Assembly: GCA_006969745.1 (NCBI GenBank) | Contig: CP030886.1 | Coordinates: forward strand, 434,001-498,000 | From: Cytophagaceae bacterium | GTDB taxonomy: Bacteria > Bacteroidota > Bacteroidia > Cytophagales > Cyclobacteriaceae | Length of the DNA stretch: 64,000 bases | Direction: 5' to 3' | In this document: positions 1 to 9,210 of the stretch, one piece after another | How the letters are laid out: the number at the start of each line of letters is the position of its first letter | Position numbering within the stretch: the first letter of the stretch is position 1 | Program-made: the position numbers and the translations under genes | The notes under the pieces: model-generated | Databases searched by the model: none | Seen by the model: only the letters and a program-made list of their open reading frames with translations | What the model was told of the DNA's origin: nothing

Positions 1-1
1 C

Positions 2-1120
2 AAGTACCGCATCGTTGGAGGACTGTCATTTTACCAACGCAAGGAAATCAAAGACCTCCTCGCCTACTTCCGCTACACTGTAAATCCCAATGATGAAACT
101 GCCATGCGACGTATCATCAACTTACCCAAGCGGGGCATTGGTCCGGGCACGATAGACAAGATGGTAGTGGCATCAAATGAGGAAAGTAAAACCTTATGGG
201 AGATTATGGAGAAAGCCAGCTCGTATGTGGGTGGAAAAGGCGGAACCCAGGTCGAAAATTTCGCCACGCTCATCAAGTCATTCAGATTGACAAATGAGAA
301 AAAAGACGCCTTTGATACGGCCTCACAGATAGCAAAGACATCAGGTTTACTGAAAGAGCTATACGAGGATAAAACCATCGAAGGCATGAGTCGCTACGAG
401 AACACACAGGAACTCCTCAATGCGATTAAAGAATTTACCGATGATCCAAATAGAGAGGATAAGAGTCTCGGTGCCTTTCTTCAGGATGTCGCTTTGCTCA
501 CCGACGAGGATCGTAATCAAAAATCAGATGATGCAGTGACATTAATGACAATTCATATGGCTAAGGGATTGGAGTTTCCTTACGTATTTATTGTTGGGCT
601 AGAGGAAGAGCTTTTCCCATCTCAGATGATGCTAAGCAGTCGGGCGGATCTGGAAGAAGAAAGAAGACTGTTTTACGTAGCAATTACCCGTGCTGAAAAG
701 AAACTTTACCTCAGTTATGCACTAAACAGGTATAGGTATGGACGTCTCAAAAATTGTGAACCAAGTAGATTTCTGGAAGAGGTAGATCCACAGTTTATCA
801 AAGTAAATCGCAAGTTTTCATCCAGTGATCCGGTTTCTCCCGGCATTAACTACGTGACTAAAAACTTTGTGAATAACATTAAGAAAGAGAACACTACCAA
901 GCGATTTGCAGCGAAGGTTAATCACAAACCAAGCGCTGACTTTGAACCGAGTGACACCACCAACCTTGCCGAAGGTATGAAGGTGGAACATCCAAAATTT
1001 GGATTTGGTGTGGTGACTAATATTGATGAGCAAGGAGCCAATAAGAAAGCAAAAGTAGATTTCGAAAAAGCAGGTGAAAAAACCTTACTTCTAAGCTTTG
1101 CGAAATTGCGAATTCTTTAG
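2..1120 (+). CDS. UvrD/PcrA-type ATP-dependent DNA helicase, C-terminal part (5' end outside the window)
   Basis: The reading frame is open from the first bases of the window, so the gene begins upstream. What remains is the 2B/2A half of a superfamily 1 helicase that unwinds DNA in repair and replication restart. Visible marks are the GLSFYQRKEIKDLLAYFR stretch at the very start, motif V (TLMTIHMAKGLEFPYVFI) and motif VI (EERRLFYVAITRAEKKL) with its arginine finger. The last ~50 residues (GMKVEHPKFGFGVV) resemble the Tudor-like tail of PcrA that contacts RNA polymerase. The gene is convergent with the secreted protein that ends 17 bases downstream. UvrD and PcrA are hard to tell apart here; the tail favours PcrA. 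Confidence 0.93.
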   Translation, partial: KYRIVGGLSFYQRKEIKDLLAYFRYTVNPNDETAMRRIINLPKRGIGPGTIDKMVVASNEESKTLWEIMEKASSYVGGKGGTQVENFATLIKSFRLTNEKKDAFDTASQIAKTSGLLKELYEDKTIEGMSRYENTQELLNAIKEFTDDPNREDKSLGAFLQDVALLTDEDRNQKSDDAVTLMTIHMAKGLEFPYVFIVGLEEELFPSQMMLSSRADLEEERRLFYVAITRAEKKLYLSYALNRYRYGRLKNCEPSRFLEEVDPQFIKVNRKFSSSDPVSPGINYVTKNFVNNIKKENTTKRFAAKVNHKPSADFEPSDTTNLAEGMKVEHPKFGFGVVTNIDEQGANKKAKVDFEKAGEKTLLLSFAKLRIL

Positions 1121-1136
1121 ATTCATTGTTGAATAA

Positions 1137-1859
1137 TTATCCTCCGGCAAGTTGAAGCAACTTATTGTATTCCTCGATGCGATCTGCATCCATAAGGCGC
1201 TTTGAAATTGTGAGCAGATCCTGAATAATTTCCTTGGAGAAAGGATCTTCATACCTAGCCTGTTCATAATGCTGCAAAGCAGTTTCATAATAAGTTTTAG
1301 CCTTTTGAAGCTCAATTACGTTAGATGATCCCTCAAAAATTAAATCACCAATACGCTTATTGGTTTGCCCAAGGTATAATACCGGAGTTGATGATACATC
1401 CAGATCTTGCGCCATGGTCAGATAAACAATCCTTTCGTCAAGGAAATTAACTTTAGCGCTTAATTCTTCTTCTTTTTTTTCAAACTTAAGATAGGAATCT
1501 GCCTCCTTTATAAGCAAGGGATACAGTCGGTCATATGCTTCTACAATCTGGGGAGCCCAACTATTATCCATTTTATTCACTTTTGACAGGTATTCAACGC
1601 TCAATCGTAGTGGGTCTTGCTCAGCAAAATCATCCGAAGATTTCTCAGCACGCATCAACCAAATCATGCCGCGGTAATAGTACATCTTTGCCTTGGCAGA
1701 TTCCGTAATCATACTCTCTATTTGCTCTGCCTCTTTAAAATCGATAAGTGCTTCCTCATACTCTCCTACGGCAAAGTGACGAATACCTAAATCGACGTAA
1801 CTTTGACTATGCAATGCAGTGACGCCTAGGAAAGAAATTACAACTAGAAGTTGTTTCAT
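1137..1859 (-). CDS. secreted TPR-like hypothetical protein
   Basis: I do not recognise a named family. I place the start at the ATG at 1859 (MKQLLVVISFLGVTALHSQS), which gives a clean signal peptide; an upstream in-frame start would add an unlikely leader. The mature protein is alpha-helical with short tandem helix pairs (AVGEYEEALIDFKEAEQI, then a later TYYETALQHYEQARYEDP), typical of tetratricopeptide repeats, so it is probably a periplasmic or envelope scaffold. It is divergent from the VRR-NUC nuclease gene, with 78 bases between start codons. Its function cannot be read from sequence. Confidence 0.72.
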   Translation of the reverse strand: MKQLLVVISFLGVTALHSQSYVDLGIRHFAVGEYEEALIDFKEAEQIESMITESAKAKMYYYRGMIWLMRAEKSSDDFAEQDPLRLSVEYLSKVNKMDNSWAPQIVEAYDRLYPLLIKEADSYLKFEKKEEELSAKVNFLDERIVYLTMAQDLDVSSTPVLYLGQTNKRIGDLIFEGSSNVIELQKAKTYYETALQHYEQARYEDPFSKEIIQDLLTISKRLMDADRIEEYNKLLQLAGG

Positions 1860-1937
1860 AAAATTTATAACTGGTGGTGCAATGTTATAATACAGTTTAT
1901 CAACACAGAGTAACCAAAAACATCCCATTTATTGTAA

Positions 1938-3551
1938 ATGTCTAAGAATGATCCAATTATATTACCCGAAAAGTACTATTTAGATTATTTCAATTACGTA
2001 TTGGAGTTTGTAGAGAGGCAATATGATCATGTACTGGATCAACCCGAACATCTATTTTATCAATCATTTAGGCAGCTTTCAGAGCAGGCGCAGTGTTTGT
2101 ATTTACGCTTCTCCAATCGTCGGGGCGATTTCTTCAGAATCAATAAAATTTCATATGCTGAAATACCCGATATCCATGATGCTAAAGAAGAGCTAATGCA
2201 TCAGGGTTTTATACAAATTAATGAGAGCGAAGATCCCCAACAATTTCGTCTATTCACCAAATCGGAACTTATCTCTTTGTTTGATTTCCTAAATCCCTCA
2301 CAAAAAAAGGAAGACATATTAAACGAACTTACTGAAACTGATATATCTGCTGTTCATGAGCAGGAAGAAATTGCACAGGTTTTGAAAAATGAAGAAGTGG
2401 AATTTATCAAACTTCTTTTCTTCGGTCATCGGGGTGGTCGAATGACTGACTTTGTGATAAGAGATGTTGGGAATGTCAAGATTGAAGAATTAGATGAAGC
2501 AAACTTCAGCCCATGGTTTCAATCTCGTGAAGAGGCACTATCTGTCATGCACATTTCTCAATTACGCCGCATGATATACGAAATACAGGAAGCCAACCTT
2601 CCACTTGAGGATTACCTTGAAGAAATGCCTTGGAAAACCTGGCTATCATATCCTCGTTCAGCAAAATCTGCCGAAAAATTATTATTGAAAATAGCCTATT
2701 ATTTTGAGCAGATCCAACGCCCTGAAGAAGCGCTCAATTACTATTCTCACACTGATAAACATCCGGCTAGAGAGCGAAAAGTTCGATTATTTGAAAAGTT
2801 GGATCGTAAGAATGATGCCGTAGATCTCGCACGGAAAATGCTTGAGGAAGCATCAAATGCCTCTGAATTGACTTTTGCGACTGACTTTCTAAATCGCAAA
2901 GGAGTTCGTATTGATAGAAGCATGACAAGAAGACTTAAAAGTGCTCCGTCTATTACCATTTCAACCCCTGAAGGACGTGTAGAGGACGCCGTGCTCAATC
3001 ATTTCAAGGCAAATGGTTGGGAAGGGATTCATGCAGAAAACTTTTTGTGGAGAGGGCTTTTCGGACTTGTTTTTTGGGAGATTATTTTTGATACCAATCA
3101 TGGCTCTTTCCATCACCCACTGCAACGCCAGCCATCTGATTTGAATGATTCCGTATTTTTTGAAGCAAGGCAATCATTACTTGAAGAGCAACTCAAAAGA
3201 CTGAGATCAAGGAAACAAATGACAGAGTATGTATCAAAAATTCACGATGTAAAATTTGGTATAGCCAATCGGTTCGTAACTTGGCATGAAGCACTTCTAC
3301 CATCTTTGATTACGATGATTGAAAAGCTTCCGCTGAAGGGGTTAAAAGCCGTACTTATTGAGATGTCGAAAAATATGAAGGAAAACAGTGCAGGATTTCC
3401 TGACTTGTTCATTTGGTCAAAAGATGATTATCAATTTTATGAAGTAAAATCGCCCAATGATCACTTATCAGCTCAGCAACTTTTTTGGTTGGATTTTCTT
3501 TCATCTGCCAAAATCAATGTTGAAGTACTTCGTATCAACTATTCTGATTAA
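1938..3551 (+). CDS. FAN1-like VRR-NUC domain nuclease
   Basis: Bacterial homologue of FAN1, a structure-specific nuclease that in characterised relatives cuts 5' flaps and helps repair interstrand crosslinks. Residues ~1-200 form the N-terminal DNA-binding part, ~210-320 a helical TPR-like region, and ~430-535 the VRR-NUC nuclease domain. The nuclease core is clear: an upstream Glu in LIEMSKNMKENSAGFPDL, the metal-binding Asp in GFPDLFIW, and the ExK pair in YEVKSPNDHLSAQQ. At 537 residues it is of normal length and looks intact. It is followed 20 bases later by an unrelated FAD enzyme. Family call is firm; the biological substrate in this organism is inferred from the family. Confidence 0.9.
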   Translation: MSKNDPIILPEKYYLDYFNYVLEFVERQYDHVLDQPEHLFYQSFRQLSEQAQCLYLRFSNRRGDFFRINKISYAEIPDIHDAKEELMHQGFIQINESEDPQQFRLFTKSELISLFDFLNPSQKKEDILNELTETDISAVHEQEEIAQVLKNEEVEFIKLLFFGHRGGRMTDFVIRDVGNVKIEELDEANFSPWFQSREEALSVMHISQLRRMIYEIQEANLPLEDYLEEMPWKTWLSYPRSAKSAEKLLLKIAYYFEQIQRPEEALNYYSHTDKHPARERKVRLFEKLDRKNDAVDLARKMLEEASNASELTFATDFLNRKGVRIDRSMTRRLKSAPSITISTPEGRVEDAVLNHFKANGWEGIHAENFLWRGLFGLVFWEIIFDTNHGSFHHPLQRQPSDLNDSVFFEARQSLLEEQLKRLRSRKQMTEYVSKIHDVKFGIANRFVTWHEALLPSLITMIEKLPLKGLKAVLIEMSKNMKENSAGFPDLFIWSKDDYQFYEVKSPNDHLSAQQLFWLDFLSSAKINVEVLRINYSD

Positions 3552-3571
3552 AATGCTAAACAAAAAGTGCC

Positions 3572-4681
3572 GTGCATAGCCTTTGGGAAAAACAATCATT
3601 TCTTACACCAGACATTCTGATTATTGGAGCCGGAATAACCGGACTTTCTGCGGCTGCCACCCTGAAGGAGCGATCTCCGGATCTAAAAGTGACCGTATTG
3701 GAGCGAGGCATTCTCCCCTCCGGTGCAAGTACCAAGAATGCTGGATTTGCCTGTTTTGGTTCGGTCACCGAATTGCAAAATGATATAAAAGCGCTCGGAG
3801 AAGAGGGCATGATCAAACTGGTGGAAAAAAGATGGGACGGATTACAAAAGACCTGTCAGCGTCTTGGACGTCAAATGATTGACATCCAGGTAAAAAGTGG
3901 TTATGAGCTGATCTTTGGAGATTATGAGATAAAAGAGGCGATCGATCAAGTCAATAATTTATTGAAACCTTTCTTCCAAACTGAAGTCTTCAAGCTTGCC
4001 GACTCAAAGATTAAGACATTTGATTTTGGAGACACAAAACACTTGATTGAAAATCATCTGGAGGGACAACTGGACACAGGTAAACTCATTTCCTCACTGT
4101 GGAAATATTGCTCTGAACTGGGAGTGCAGGTTCATACAGGTTGTGAAGTTTTAAACATTCATGAAGAGGCCACCGGTGTGGTTGCTGAATGCAAGGAGGT
4201 GTCTTTCCGAGCTGGGAAAATAGCCGTCTGTACGAATGCATTTACCAAGTCACTATTAGGTAATCAATTGGATATTGCCCCGGGCAGAGGCGTTGTAATG
4301 AGTGTCAAGCCATCTCAAAAACTAAAGTTTGAAGGAACCTTCCATTATGAAGAGGGCTACTATTATTTCCGGGACTATTATGACAAGCTTTTATTTGGCG
4401 GTGGGAGAAATTTGGCTCTTGAAGACGAGACCACAACCGAATTTGGCGTGAATACAATTATTAGGAAAAAGTTGGTTTCGGATCTCAATACAATCATACT
4501 ACCAAATCAGCAGTATGAAATAGAAATGGAGTGGTCCGGCATCATGGCTTTTGGTGAAAACAAGGCTCCCATAGTTGAAAAAGTATCCGACAGAATAGCC
4601 ATAGGCGTTCGATTGGGGGGTATGGGTGTAGCAATTGGCAGCCTGGTAGGAGAAGAAGTAGCTGAAATACTGCAGTTTTAA
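3572..4681 (+). CDS. FAD-dependent oxidoreductase (DAO family)
   Basis: A glycine/D-amino-acid oxidase-type flavoprotein. The dinucleotide-binding motif is at residues ~14-30 (DILIIGAGITGLSAAATL), followed by the acidic residue at the end of the second strand (VTVLERG), then the conserved S-G-A-S-T-K-N-A-G-F segment that holds the flavin. The C-terminus carries the second FAD-binding stretch (RLGGMGVAIGSLVGEEVAE). The start is a GTG at 3572: an in-frame stop lies at 3557 and no ATG occurs before the FAD motif, so GTG is the only sensible start. The substrate is unknown; the family oxidises amines or amino acids. Confidence 0.87.
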   Translation: MHSLWEKQSFLTPDILIIGAGITGLSAAATLKERSPDLKVTVLERGILPSGASTKNAGFACFGSVTELQNDIKALGEEGMIKLVEKRWDGLQKTCQRLGRQMIDIQVKSGYELIFGDYEIKEAIDQVNNLLKPFFQTEVFKLADSKIKTFDFGDTKHLIENHLEGQLDTGKLISSLWKYCSELGVQVHTGCEVLNIHEEATGVVAECKEVSFRAGKIAVCTNAFTKSLLGNQLDIAPGRGVVMSVKPSQKLKFEGTFHYEEGYYYFRDYYDKLLFGGGRNLALEDETTTEFGVNTIIRKKLVSDLNTIILPNQQYEIEMEWSGIMAFGENKAPIVEKVSDRIAIGVRLGGMGVAIGSLVGEEVAEILQF

Positions 4682-4761
4682 AAAACCCTAATCTCCAAAT
4701 ACTAGCGCATCATCTACGCTTATTTCTCATTGGACGAACAAAATTGGAAGTGGTTTTCTTA

Positions 4762-4914
4762 ATGACTTACTTCATATTCGAAATCAACGCTACCACTACC
4801 ATGGCACTACTGACATTAACCAAAGAACAAAAGACATTCATCAACTTAAGTTTTGTGATATGCATGACGGGATTAGCCTTATCACTGCTAGTAGTAAATT
4901 TCCTCATAGGCTGA
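4762..4914 (+). CDS. possible 50-residue single-pass membrane micro-protein
   Basis: The 342-base gap between the FAD enzyme and the MscS gene contains this short open frame. Its second half encodes one long hydrophobic helix (FVICMTGLALSLLVVNFLIG), and a second in-frame ATG lies at 4801, giving a 37-residue version (MALLTLTKEQKTFINLSF...). It ends 40 bases before a strong intrinsic terminator, so the segment is probably transcribed as its own unit. It resembles the many tiny membrane proteins of Bacteroidota, but with no family match visible this stays tentative. Confidence 0.4.
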   Translation: MTYFIFEINATTTMALLTLTKEQKTFINLSFVICMTGLALSLLVVNFLIG

Positions 4915-4953
4915 TTTCAAAAATTTTACTACCGTCAAACATTCCGCTTTCAG

Positions 4954-4986
4954 AAAAGGCTGCTCTTATAGAGTAGCCTTTTTTTA
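4954..4986 (+). terminator. intrinsic terminator
   Basis: Thirteen-base-pair stem (AAAAGGCTGCTCT with AGAGTAGCCTTTT, one G-T pair) closed by a three-base loop and running into a T-rich tail. It separates the micro-ORF from the MscS gene that starts 37 bases later. Confidence 0.82.
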
Positions 4987-5023
4987 TTTCCAATTATCAA
5001 GTTCCTGCGACTAACTTTACCCT

Positions 5024-5545
5024 ATGGAAATATTCACCAACCTTGTTGATGACCTTGAAGCAAACTACCTGGTGCAGGTGGCACTAAGTATGGTTATCAT
5101 CATCCTGTTTGTAGCCTCGCGTTGGGTAATAAAAAAAAGTATCAATCGGCTGGGCACCAAATTTTCCTACGACCTCAACCGTACAGCAGGCACTAAGAGA
5201 ATTCTCATTTTCTCCCTTTATGTATTTGTATTCCTGCTCTTGGTAATTATTTGGGGCGGTGACATAAAAAACATCTGGGTCTCTATTGGCAGCATTTTAG
5301 GTGTAATTGCTATCGGTTTTTTTGCCATCTGGAGTATACTCAGCAACATAGTCGCGGGAATTATTATCTATACAATCAATCCATTTAAAATCACTGATAC
5401 ACTCGTGCTAGTAGAAAAGGATGTTACAGGCAAAGTAATTGATATCGGATTGATTTACACCAAGTTACAAGATAAGGACGGCATTATTACCGTCCCTAAT
5501 AATCTGTTTTTCCAACAAGTAGTTAAAGTCAAAAGCAAGAAATAA
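5024..5545 (+). CDS. short MscS-family mechanosensitive channel
   Basis: A small inner-membrane pore protein expected to open under membrane tension. Three hydrophobic helices are visible (VALSMVIIILFVASRWVI; ILIFSLYVFVFLLLVIIW; the glycine-rich pore helix around SIGSILGVIAIGFFAIWSI), followed by the conserved SNIVAGIIIYTINPFKITD link and the beta domain that ends in VPNNLFFQQVV. The protein stops there at 173 residues, so the C-terminal alpha/beta cage of E. coli MscS (286 residues) is absent. Its stop codon abuts the stop side of the convergent permease gene. Confidence 0.88.
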   Translation: MEIFTNLVDDLEANYLVQVALSMVIIILFVASRWVIKKSINRLGTKFSYDLNRTAGTKRILIFSLYVFVFLLLVIIWGGDIKNIWVSIGSILGVIAIGFFAIWSILSNIVAGIIIYTINPFKITDTLVLVEKDVTGKVIDIGLIYTKLQDKDGIITVPNNLFFQQVVKVKSKK

Positions 5546-8224
5546 TCACTCGTTTCGGAGAGATTCTACCGGATTTATTCGGGCAGCTCTGATCGTGTGG
5601 TAGCTTATGACCAAAATGGCCACTACAATAGATGCTAATCCGCTGATTAGAAACAATCCTATTCCAATATTGGTACGATACGCAAAATTCTCCAGCCAAT
5701 TATTCATCATCCATAAGGTGATTGGTACTGAGAGAACAATTGCTATCAAGATTTGAATGGAAAAATCTTTGGCCAAAAGCCTGAAAATAGAAACAGGAGA
5801 AGCGCCCATCACTTTTCGTATTCCAATCTCCTTTATTTTACTATTTACTACCAACAATGAAAGCCCCAGCAGTCCTAATGCAGCTATGAGAATAGACAAA
5901 AATGTAGCTATAGCAATCAGCTTGTTCATACGAATCTCACTTTCATATTGCGATTTTATCTGTTCATCCAAAAAGGCAAAATTCCAACTTTCATTTGGAA
6001 AGACCTCCTCCCATTCTTTCTTTAGGATATCTGTTGCCTCGCTGAGATTAGATCCATTATAGGTAAATACCAGCTTTGGAGTGATACTGTCCACAAAATC
6101 AGCATCTGATACACCGGAAGCAATTGGAATGATGTTTTGAACAATAACCAAAGGCTCCACTTCAGAATGAAGCGAGGTGTAATGAAAGTCTTCAGTAACC
6201 CCAATGATTTGGTGATCACCGAATTCACTTCCCGGAAGCTTTTTACCAATAGGGTCTTCCAGGTTGAAATGCTTTACGGCTGCTTCGTTTAGTATTATTG
6301 ACTGGCGTTGATCCAGCCCATTGCCTTCTTCAAAGCTTCTTCCCTCAATGATTTTTATCCCAAATGCATCAATATAGTTGGCATCTACAGCAAGCATTCT
6401 AAACCACCTGAAGATTCCGTTATCGTCCGTGTGGGCAAGATTAGCCCAGCCGCTTGTTCCAAAAACATGCGTACCCATGGCTACATTGGAAATTTCGGGA
6501 TGCGACTCCAGTCTTGCTTTCAACAATTCACCATTTTCCATTCCTGAAGAAATGATTTGTGAGAGCCTTTGAGCCGAAGGATCTGCACTAAGCGCCGTGG
6601 AAACCACTGCCTTGTAATTAAATCCAAGGTCCTTATCCTGAAGATATTGCAGTTGTTTTCTCATGATCAGCGTAGTGGTAATAAGAAACACGGTAATCAA
6701 AAACTGTAGCACGACCATACCCTTTCTTGTGGTCAAATTACCGGTAGATTGATTCCCTCCTCTCAAGATTCTAATAACCTTAAATCCGGATAGAATAAGT
6801 GCTGGATAAGCCCCGGAGACCGTTCCAATTATCAATGCCATCAAGAAGTAAATGACTAAATGCCACCATTCAAATTCAAGGAAAATTTCTGTTCCGGTTA
6901 GCGAATTAAAGAGAGGAATAAGTAAGTAAGAAATGGTAGCTCCTACAAGCATAGCAAGCATACATAGTAAGATGCTCTCACTCAAGTATTGATAGATGAG
7001 TCCACCTTTCCTTGCTCCTAAAACTTTCCGGATACCTACCTCTTTGGACCGATTCAGAGATTGCCCGGTTGACAAGGTGGTGTAATTAATGCAAGCTATT
7101 ATTAATACGAGTAGCGCAATACCACCCAGGATGAACACATATTGTGGATTAGCTACCGGCGCATATCCGAGTGGAATATCCGGATTTAAATGAATATCGG
7201 TTAGTGATTGTAGTCCAATATTGTATTGATCTCTTTGCATAGGTCCATCCCCATAGCCCACATCTCCCATCAGTTCTAATACTACATCTTGCATCTTTTC
7301 ATTTACAGCAGCCACACTCGTATTCTCTCTCAGCAATATGTACGTTTCTGCCACTACATTGAACCAAGCGTTCATTGATCGCTCGCCGAATAAATCACGA
7401 TTGTTATCAGTAGAAAAAGCAATATCAAATCGAATACTGGAAGTGTTGGGGATATCCTGGAAAATACCTGAGACATTAAATTCTCTGTCATCTTCACCCT
7501 GCTGAAGGGTAAGAACTTTACCGATCGGATCATTCTCTCCGAAGTATTTTTTAGCATAACCCTGAGAGATAATAACATCATTCCGTGTAGGCAATGGATC
7601 ATTTAGATTTCCTTCAATCATGTTGAAATCGAAAACCTCAAAAAAATCAGGGCTAATAATCGCTACTCTTTCATTTATCCTATTTTCCCCCTTCCCTACA
7701 AGAAATGACTGCTCAATGTATTGTACAGCCTTTTCTACTTCAGGGAAATTTTCCTCAAATAATGCCTCAAAACGCAGGGGCGTTTGAGAATTGAAAAATA
7801 TTTGTCCTTCTCCGTAATCTTCCTTCAACCAGCTCCGATAAATCCTATCTTTTTTGGAGTGAAAATTGTCATAGCTCATCTCTTGCTTTACATAAAAGCC
7901 GAGTAAAAGAAAGCACGTAATGCCTATTGTAAGACCTAACAAGTTGACGGCACTATTGAATTTATCTCTCCAAAGTACCCTCAAAGCGATTTTGAAATTG
8001 TTTTTAGTTATCATAAGTCCTGAGTTTTTGAGTTTCTTACTTTTCTTAAGCGCGGACCATCTAAATGATCGGATGACGAGCCACCAATACAGCAGTTTGG
8101 TTGATTTCCCTTCCTCCCTTCTTGCCTCGAAGATTTCGTACAAGTCACCTTGCAAATCCTCTAAAAGTAAAGGGTCACAAAACCATTCCAGTAGTCTGTC
8201 CGCTAGTCTGGGAGGTTGATTCAT
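5546..8224 (-). CDS. FtsX/MacB-type ABC permease with N-terminal prefix domain
   Basis: An 892-residue membrane protein of the ABC permease class related to MacB and FtsX. Residues ~1-70 form the soluble permease-prefix domain (RLADRLLEWFCDPLLLEDL), then a short TM/linker, then two copies of TM1 - periplasmic MacB-PCD domain - three-TM FtsX block. Both FtsX blocks carry the characteristic NRSKEVGIRKVLGA and KIKEIGIRKVMGA loops. It overlaps its PadR gene by four bases (ATGA), so the two are translationally coupled. No ATPase or membrane-fusion gene is adjacent, so it either borrows an ATPase from elsewhere or acts as a signalling/stress permease. Its transport substrate is unknown. Confidence 0.93.
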   Translation of the reverse strand: MNQPPRLADRLLEWFCDPLLLEDLQGDLYEIFEARREEGKSTKLLYWWLVIRSFRWSALKKSKKLKNSGLMITKNNFKIALRVLWRDKFNSAVNLLGLTIGITCFLLLGFYVKQEMSYDNFHSKKDRIYRSWLKEDYGEGQIFFNSQTPLRFEALFEENFPEVEKAVQYIEQSFLVGKGENRINERVAIISPDFFEVFDFNMIEGNLNDPLPTRNDVIISQGYAKKYFGENDPIGKVLTLQQGEDDREFNVSGIFQDIPNTSSIRFDIAFSTDNNRDLFGERSMNAWFNVVAETYILLRENTSVAAVNEKMQDVVLELMGDVGYGDGPMQRDQYNIGLQSLTDIHLNPDIPLGYAPVANPQYVFILGGIALLVLIIACINYTTLSTGQSLNRSKEVGIRKVLGARKGGLIYQYLSESILLCMLAMLVGATISYLLIPLFNSLTGTEIFLEFEWWHLVIYFLMALIIGTVSGAYPALILSGFKVIRILRGGNQSTGNLTTRKGMVVLQFLITVFLITTTLIMRKQLQYLQDKDLGFNYKAVVSTALSADPSAQRLSQIISSGMENGELLKARLESHPEISNVAMGTHVFGTSGWANLAHTDDNGIFRWFRMLAVDANYIDAFGIKIIEGRSFEEGNGLDQRQSIILNEAAVKHFNLEDPIGKKLPGSEFGDHQIIGVTEDFHYTSLHSEVEPLVIVQNIIPIASGVSDADFVDSITPKLVFTYNGSNLSEATDILKKEWEEVFPNESWNFAFLDEQIKSQYESEIRMNKLIAIATFLSILIAALGLLGLSLLVVNSKIKEIGIRKVMGASPVSIFRLLAKDFSIQILIAIVLSVPITLWMMNNWLENFAYRTNIGIGLFLISGLASIVVAILVISYHTIRAARINPVESLRNE

Positions 8225-8556
8225 CTTGCAATCGAGAAGGTGAGCTTCGGAAGTTTTTGGTAAAGAGAATAGCGCAATTCCATCGATTGGTCCAGTACGG
8301 TTCTCCCTGCTTTAGTAAGCGTGAAAAATCGTTTTCTTCTACCACCCCTTTCTTTGGAAGCCCCTCCCATTTTAGAGCTCACAAATCCCTTCTTCTCCAA
8401 GCGCCTGAGTACAGAATGTATGGCCGTTACATCCATACTTCTGTTCGTATTTTTTTTGATTTCTTCAAGAATAACTACTGCATAAGCCTCATTAACCAAT
8501 GAGCCGACGGTCAGCAATACCAATTCTTCAAGTTCTCCCAGATGTTCACCTTTCAT
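8221..8556 (-). CDS. PadR-family transcriptional regulator
   Basis: A 111-residue winged-helix repressor. The opening HLGELEELVLLTVGSL and the wing region (GGASKERGGRRKRFFTLTKAG) are the standard PadR signature, followed by a short C-terminal helix for dimerisation. It lies between a small secreted-protein gene and the prefix-type permease and overlaps the latter by four bases. It presumably controls this operon; a pair of TTGTACAA dyads lies upstream of the operon's first gene. Confidence 0.93.
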   Translation of the reverse strand: MKGEHLGELEELVLLTVGSLVNEAYAVVILEEIKKNTNRSMDVTAIHSVLRRLEKKGFVSSKMGGASKERGGRRKRFFTLTKAGRTVLDQSMELRYSLYQKLPKLTFSIAR

Positions 8557-8559
8557 AAT

Positions 8560-9009
8560 TTAGTTTTTTGTTGGATATATAGGCTCTGCCTCAACCATTC
8601 CCTCAGCCGAATCTATTGTAAATCCGAGCATGCGATATGGATTCGAATCTTCGAAATAAAACTGCATCACCAGCCATTCACCGGATTTGCTTCCTAAGGC
8701 TGTAATTTTATATTCAGTGACCTTCACTCGTCTGGCTTTGTAAATGGTCATTGATCCTTCATTCTCCTGTAATTCTGTGATCATATTTTGCAGTTCACCA
8801 GATCCAACTTTGTCAATCAGTTTTGGAGCAAAGTAGCTTTTTATGTCTCCTTCAGAAACAGGCTTCCCCCCATTTACGGAATCTATAAACCAGAGAATTT
8901 TAGATCCTGCAGGACTTTCATCGAGTTGAGCAGCCGTTTGTTTACCCATGGTTTGGGCAGTAATAGTTATGCTTAGTCCTAAAAGCATTAAACAGATAAT
9001 TGACCTCAT
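8560..9009 (-). CDS. small secreted protein, DUF3887/NTF2-like
   Basis: First gene of the leftward PadR/permease operon, three bases before padR. I chose the ATG at 9009, which starts a signal peptide ending in ...LGLSITITAQ. The mature part (~130 residues) has the alpha+beta pattern of the small domain found before serine hydrolases in Bacteroidota (SEGDIKSYFAPKLIDKVG, then paired strands ending YRMLGFTIDS), which I would group loosely with DUF3887/NTF2-like folds. Here it stands alone without a hydrolase. It may be a periplasmic partner or sensor for the permease; that is inference from position only. Confidence 0.72.
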   Translation of the reverse strand: MRSIICLMLLGLSITITAQTMGKQTAAQLDESPAGSKILWFIDSVNGGKPVSEGDIKSYFAPKLIDKVGSGELQNMITELQENEGSMTIYKARRVKVTEYKITALGSKSGEWLVMQFYFEDSNPYRMLGFTIDSAEGMVEAEPIYPTKN

Positions 9010-9024
9010 AATATATTTTGATTT

Positions 9025-9071
9025 GTTGTACAAACGCACAAGTTATTGAATTAGTTGATGTTTTGTACAAC
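9025..9071. promoter_or_regulatory. paired TTGTACAA dyads, candidate PadR operator
   Basis: Two copies of the 8-base palindrome TTGTACAA lie at 9026-9033 and 9063-9070. Together with their flanks they form a 10-base inverted repeat (GTTGTACAAA), starts 37 bases apart. They sit 16-60 bases upstream of the leftward operon's first start codon, within the shared divergent region. Short dyads of this kind are usual PadR targets. Confidence 0.55.
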
Positions 9072-9132
9072 TAATTTGTTAAAGCGTGTTAATACGTCCT
9101 TTTGTTGGCTATTTAAAATATTTTTTATAAAA

Positions 9133-9186
9133 ACTGCAATTACGAATAATATTTGAAACTATTTTTACTGCAATTACGAATAATAT
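9133..9186. repeat. 20-bp direct repeat upstream of rightward padR
   Basis: The same 20 bases (beginning ACTGCAATTACG, ending AATAATAT) occur at 9133-9152 and 9167-9186, a spacing of 34 bases, and end 25 bases before the rightward padR start codon. The exact identity and position suggest an operator for the second PadR protein. Confidence 0.62.
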
Positions 9187-9210
9187 CAATATTGCTTAAG
9201 TACTTACCCT

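Noticed and set aside
9133-9186. Start of a CRISPR array.
   Set aside because: Only two repeats of 20 bases with a 14-base spacer, no further units and no cas genes; an operator fits better.
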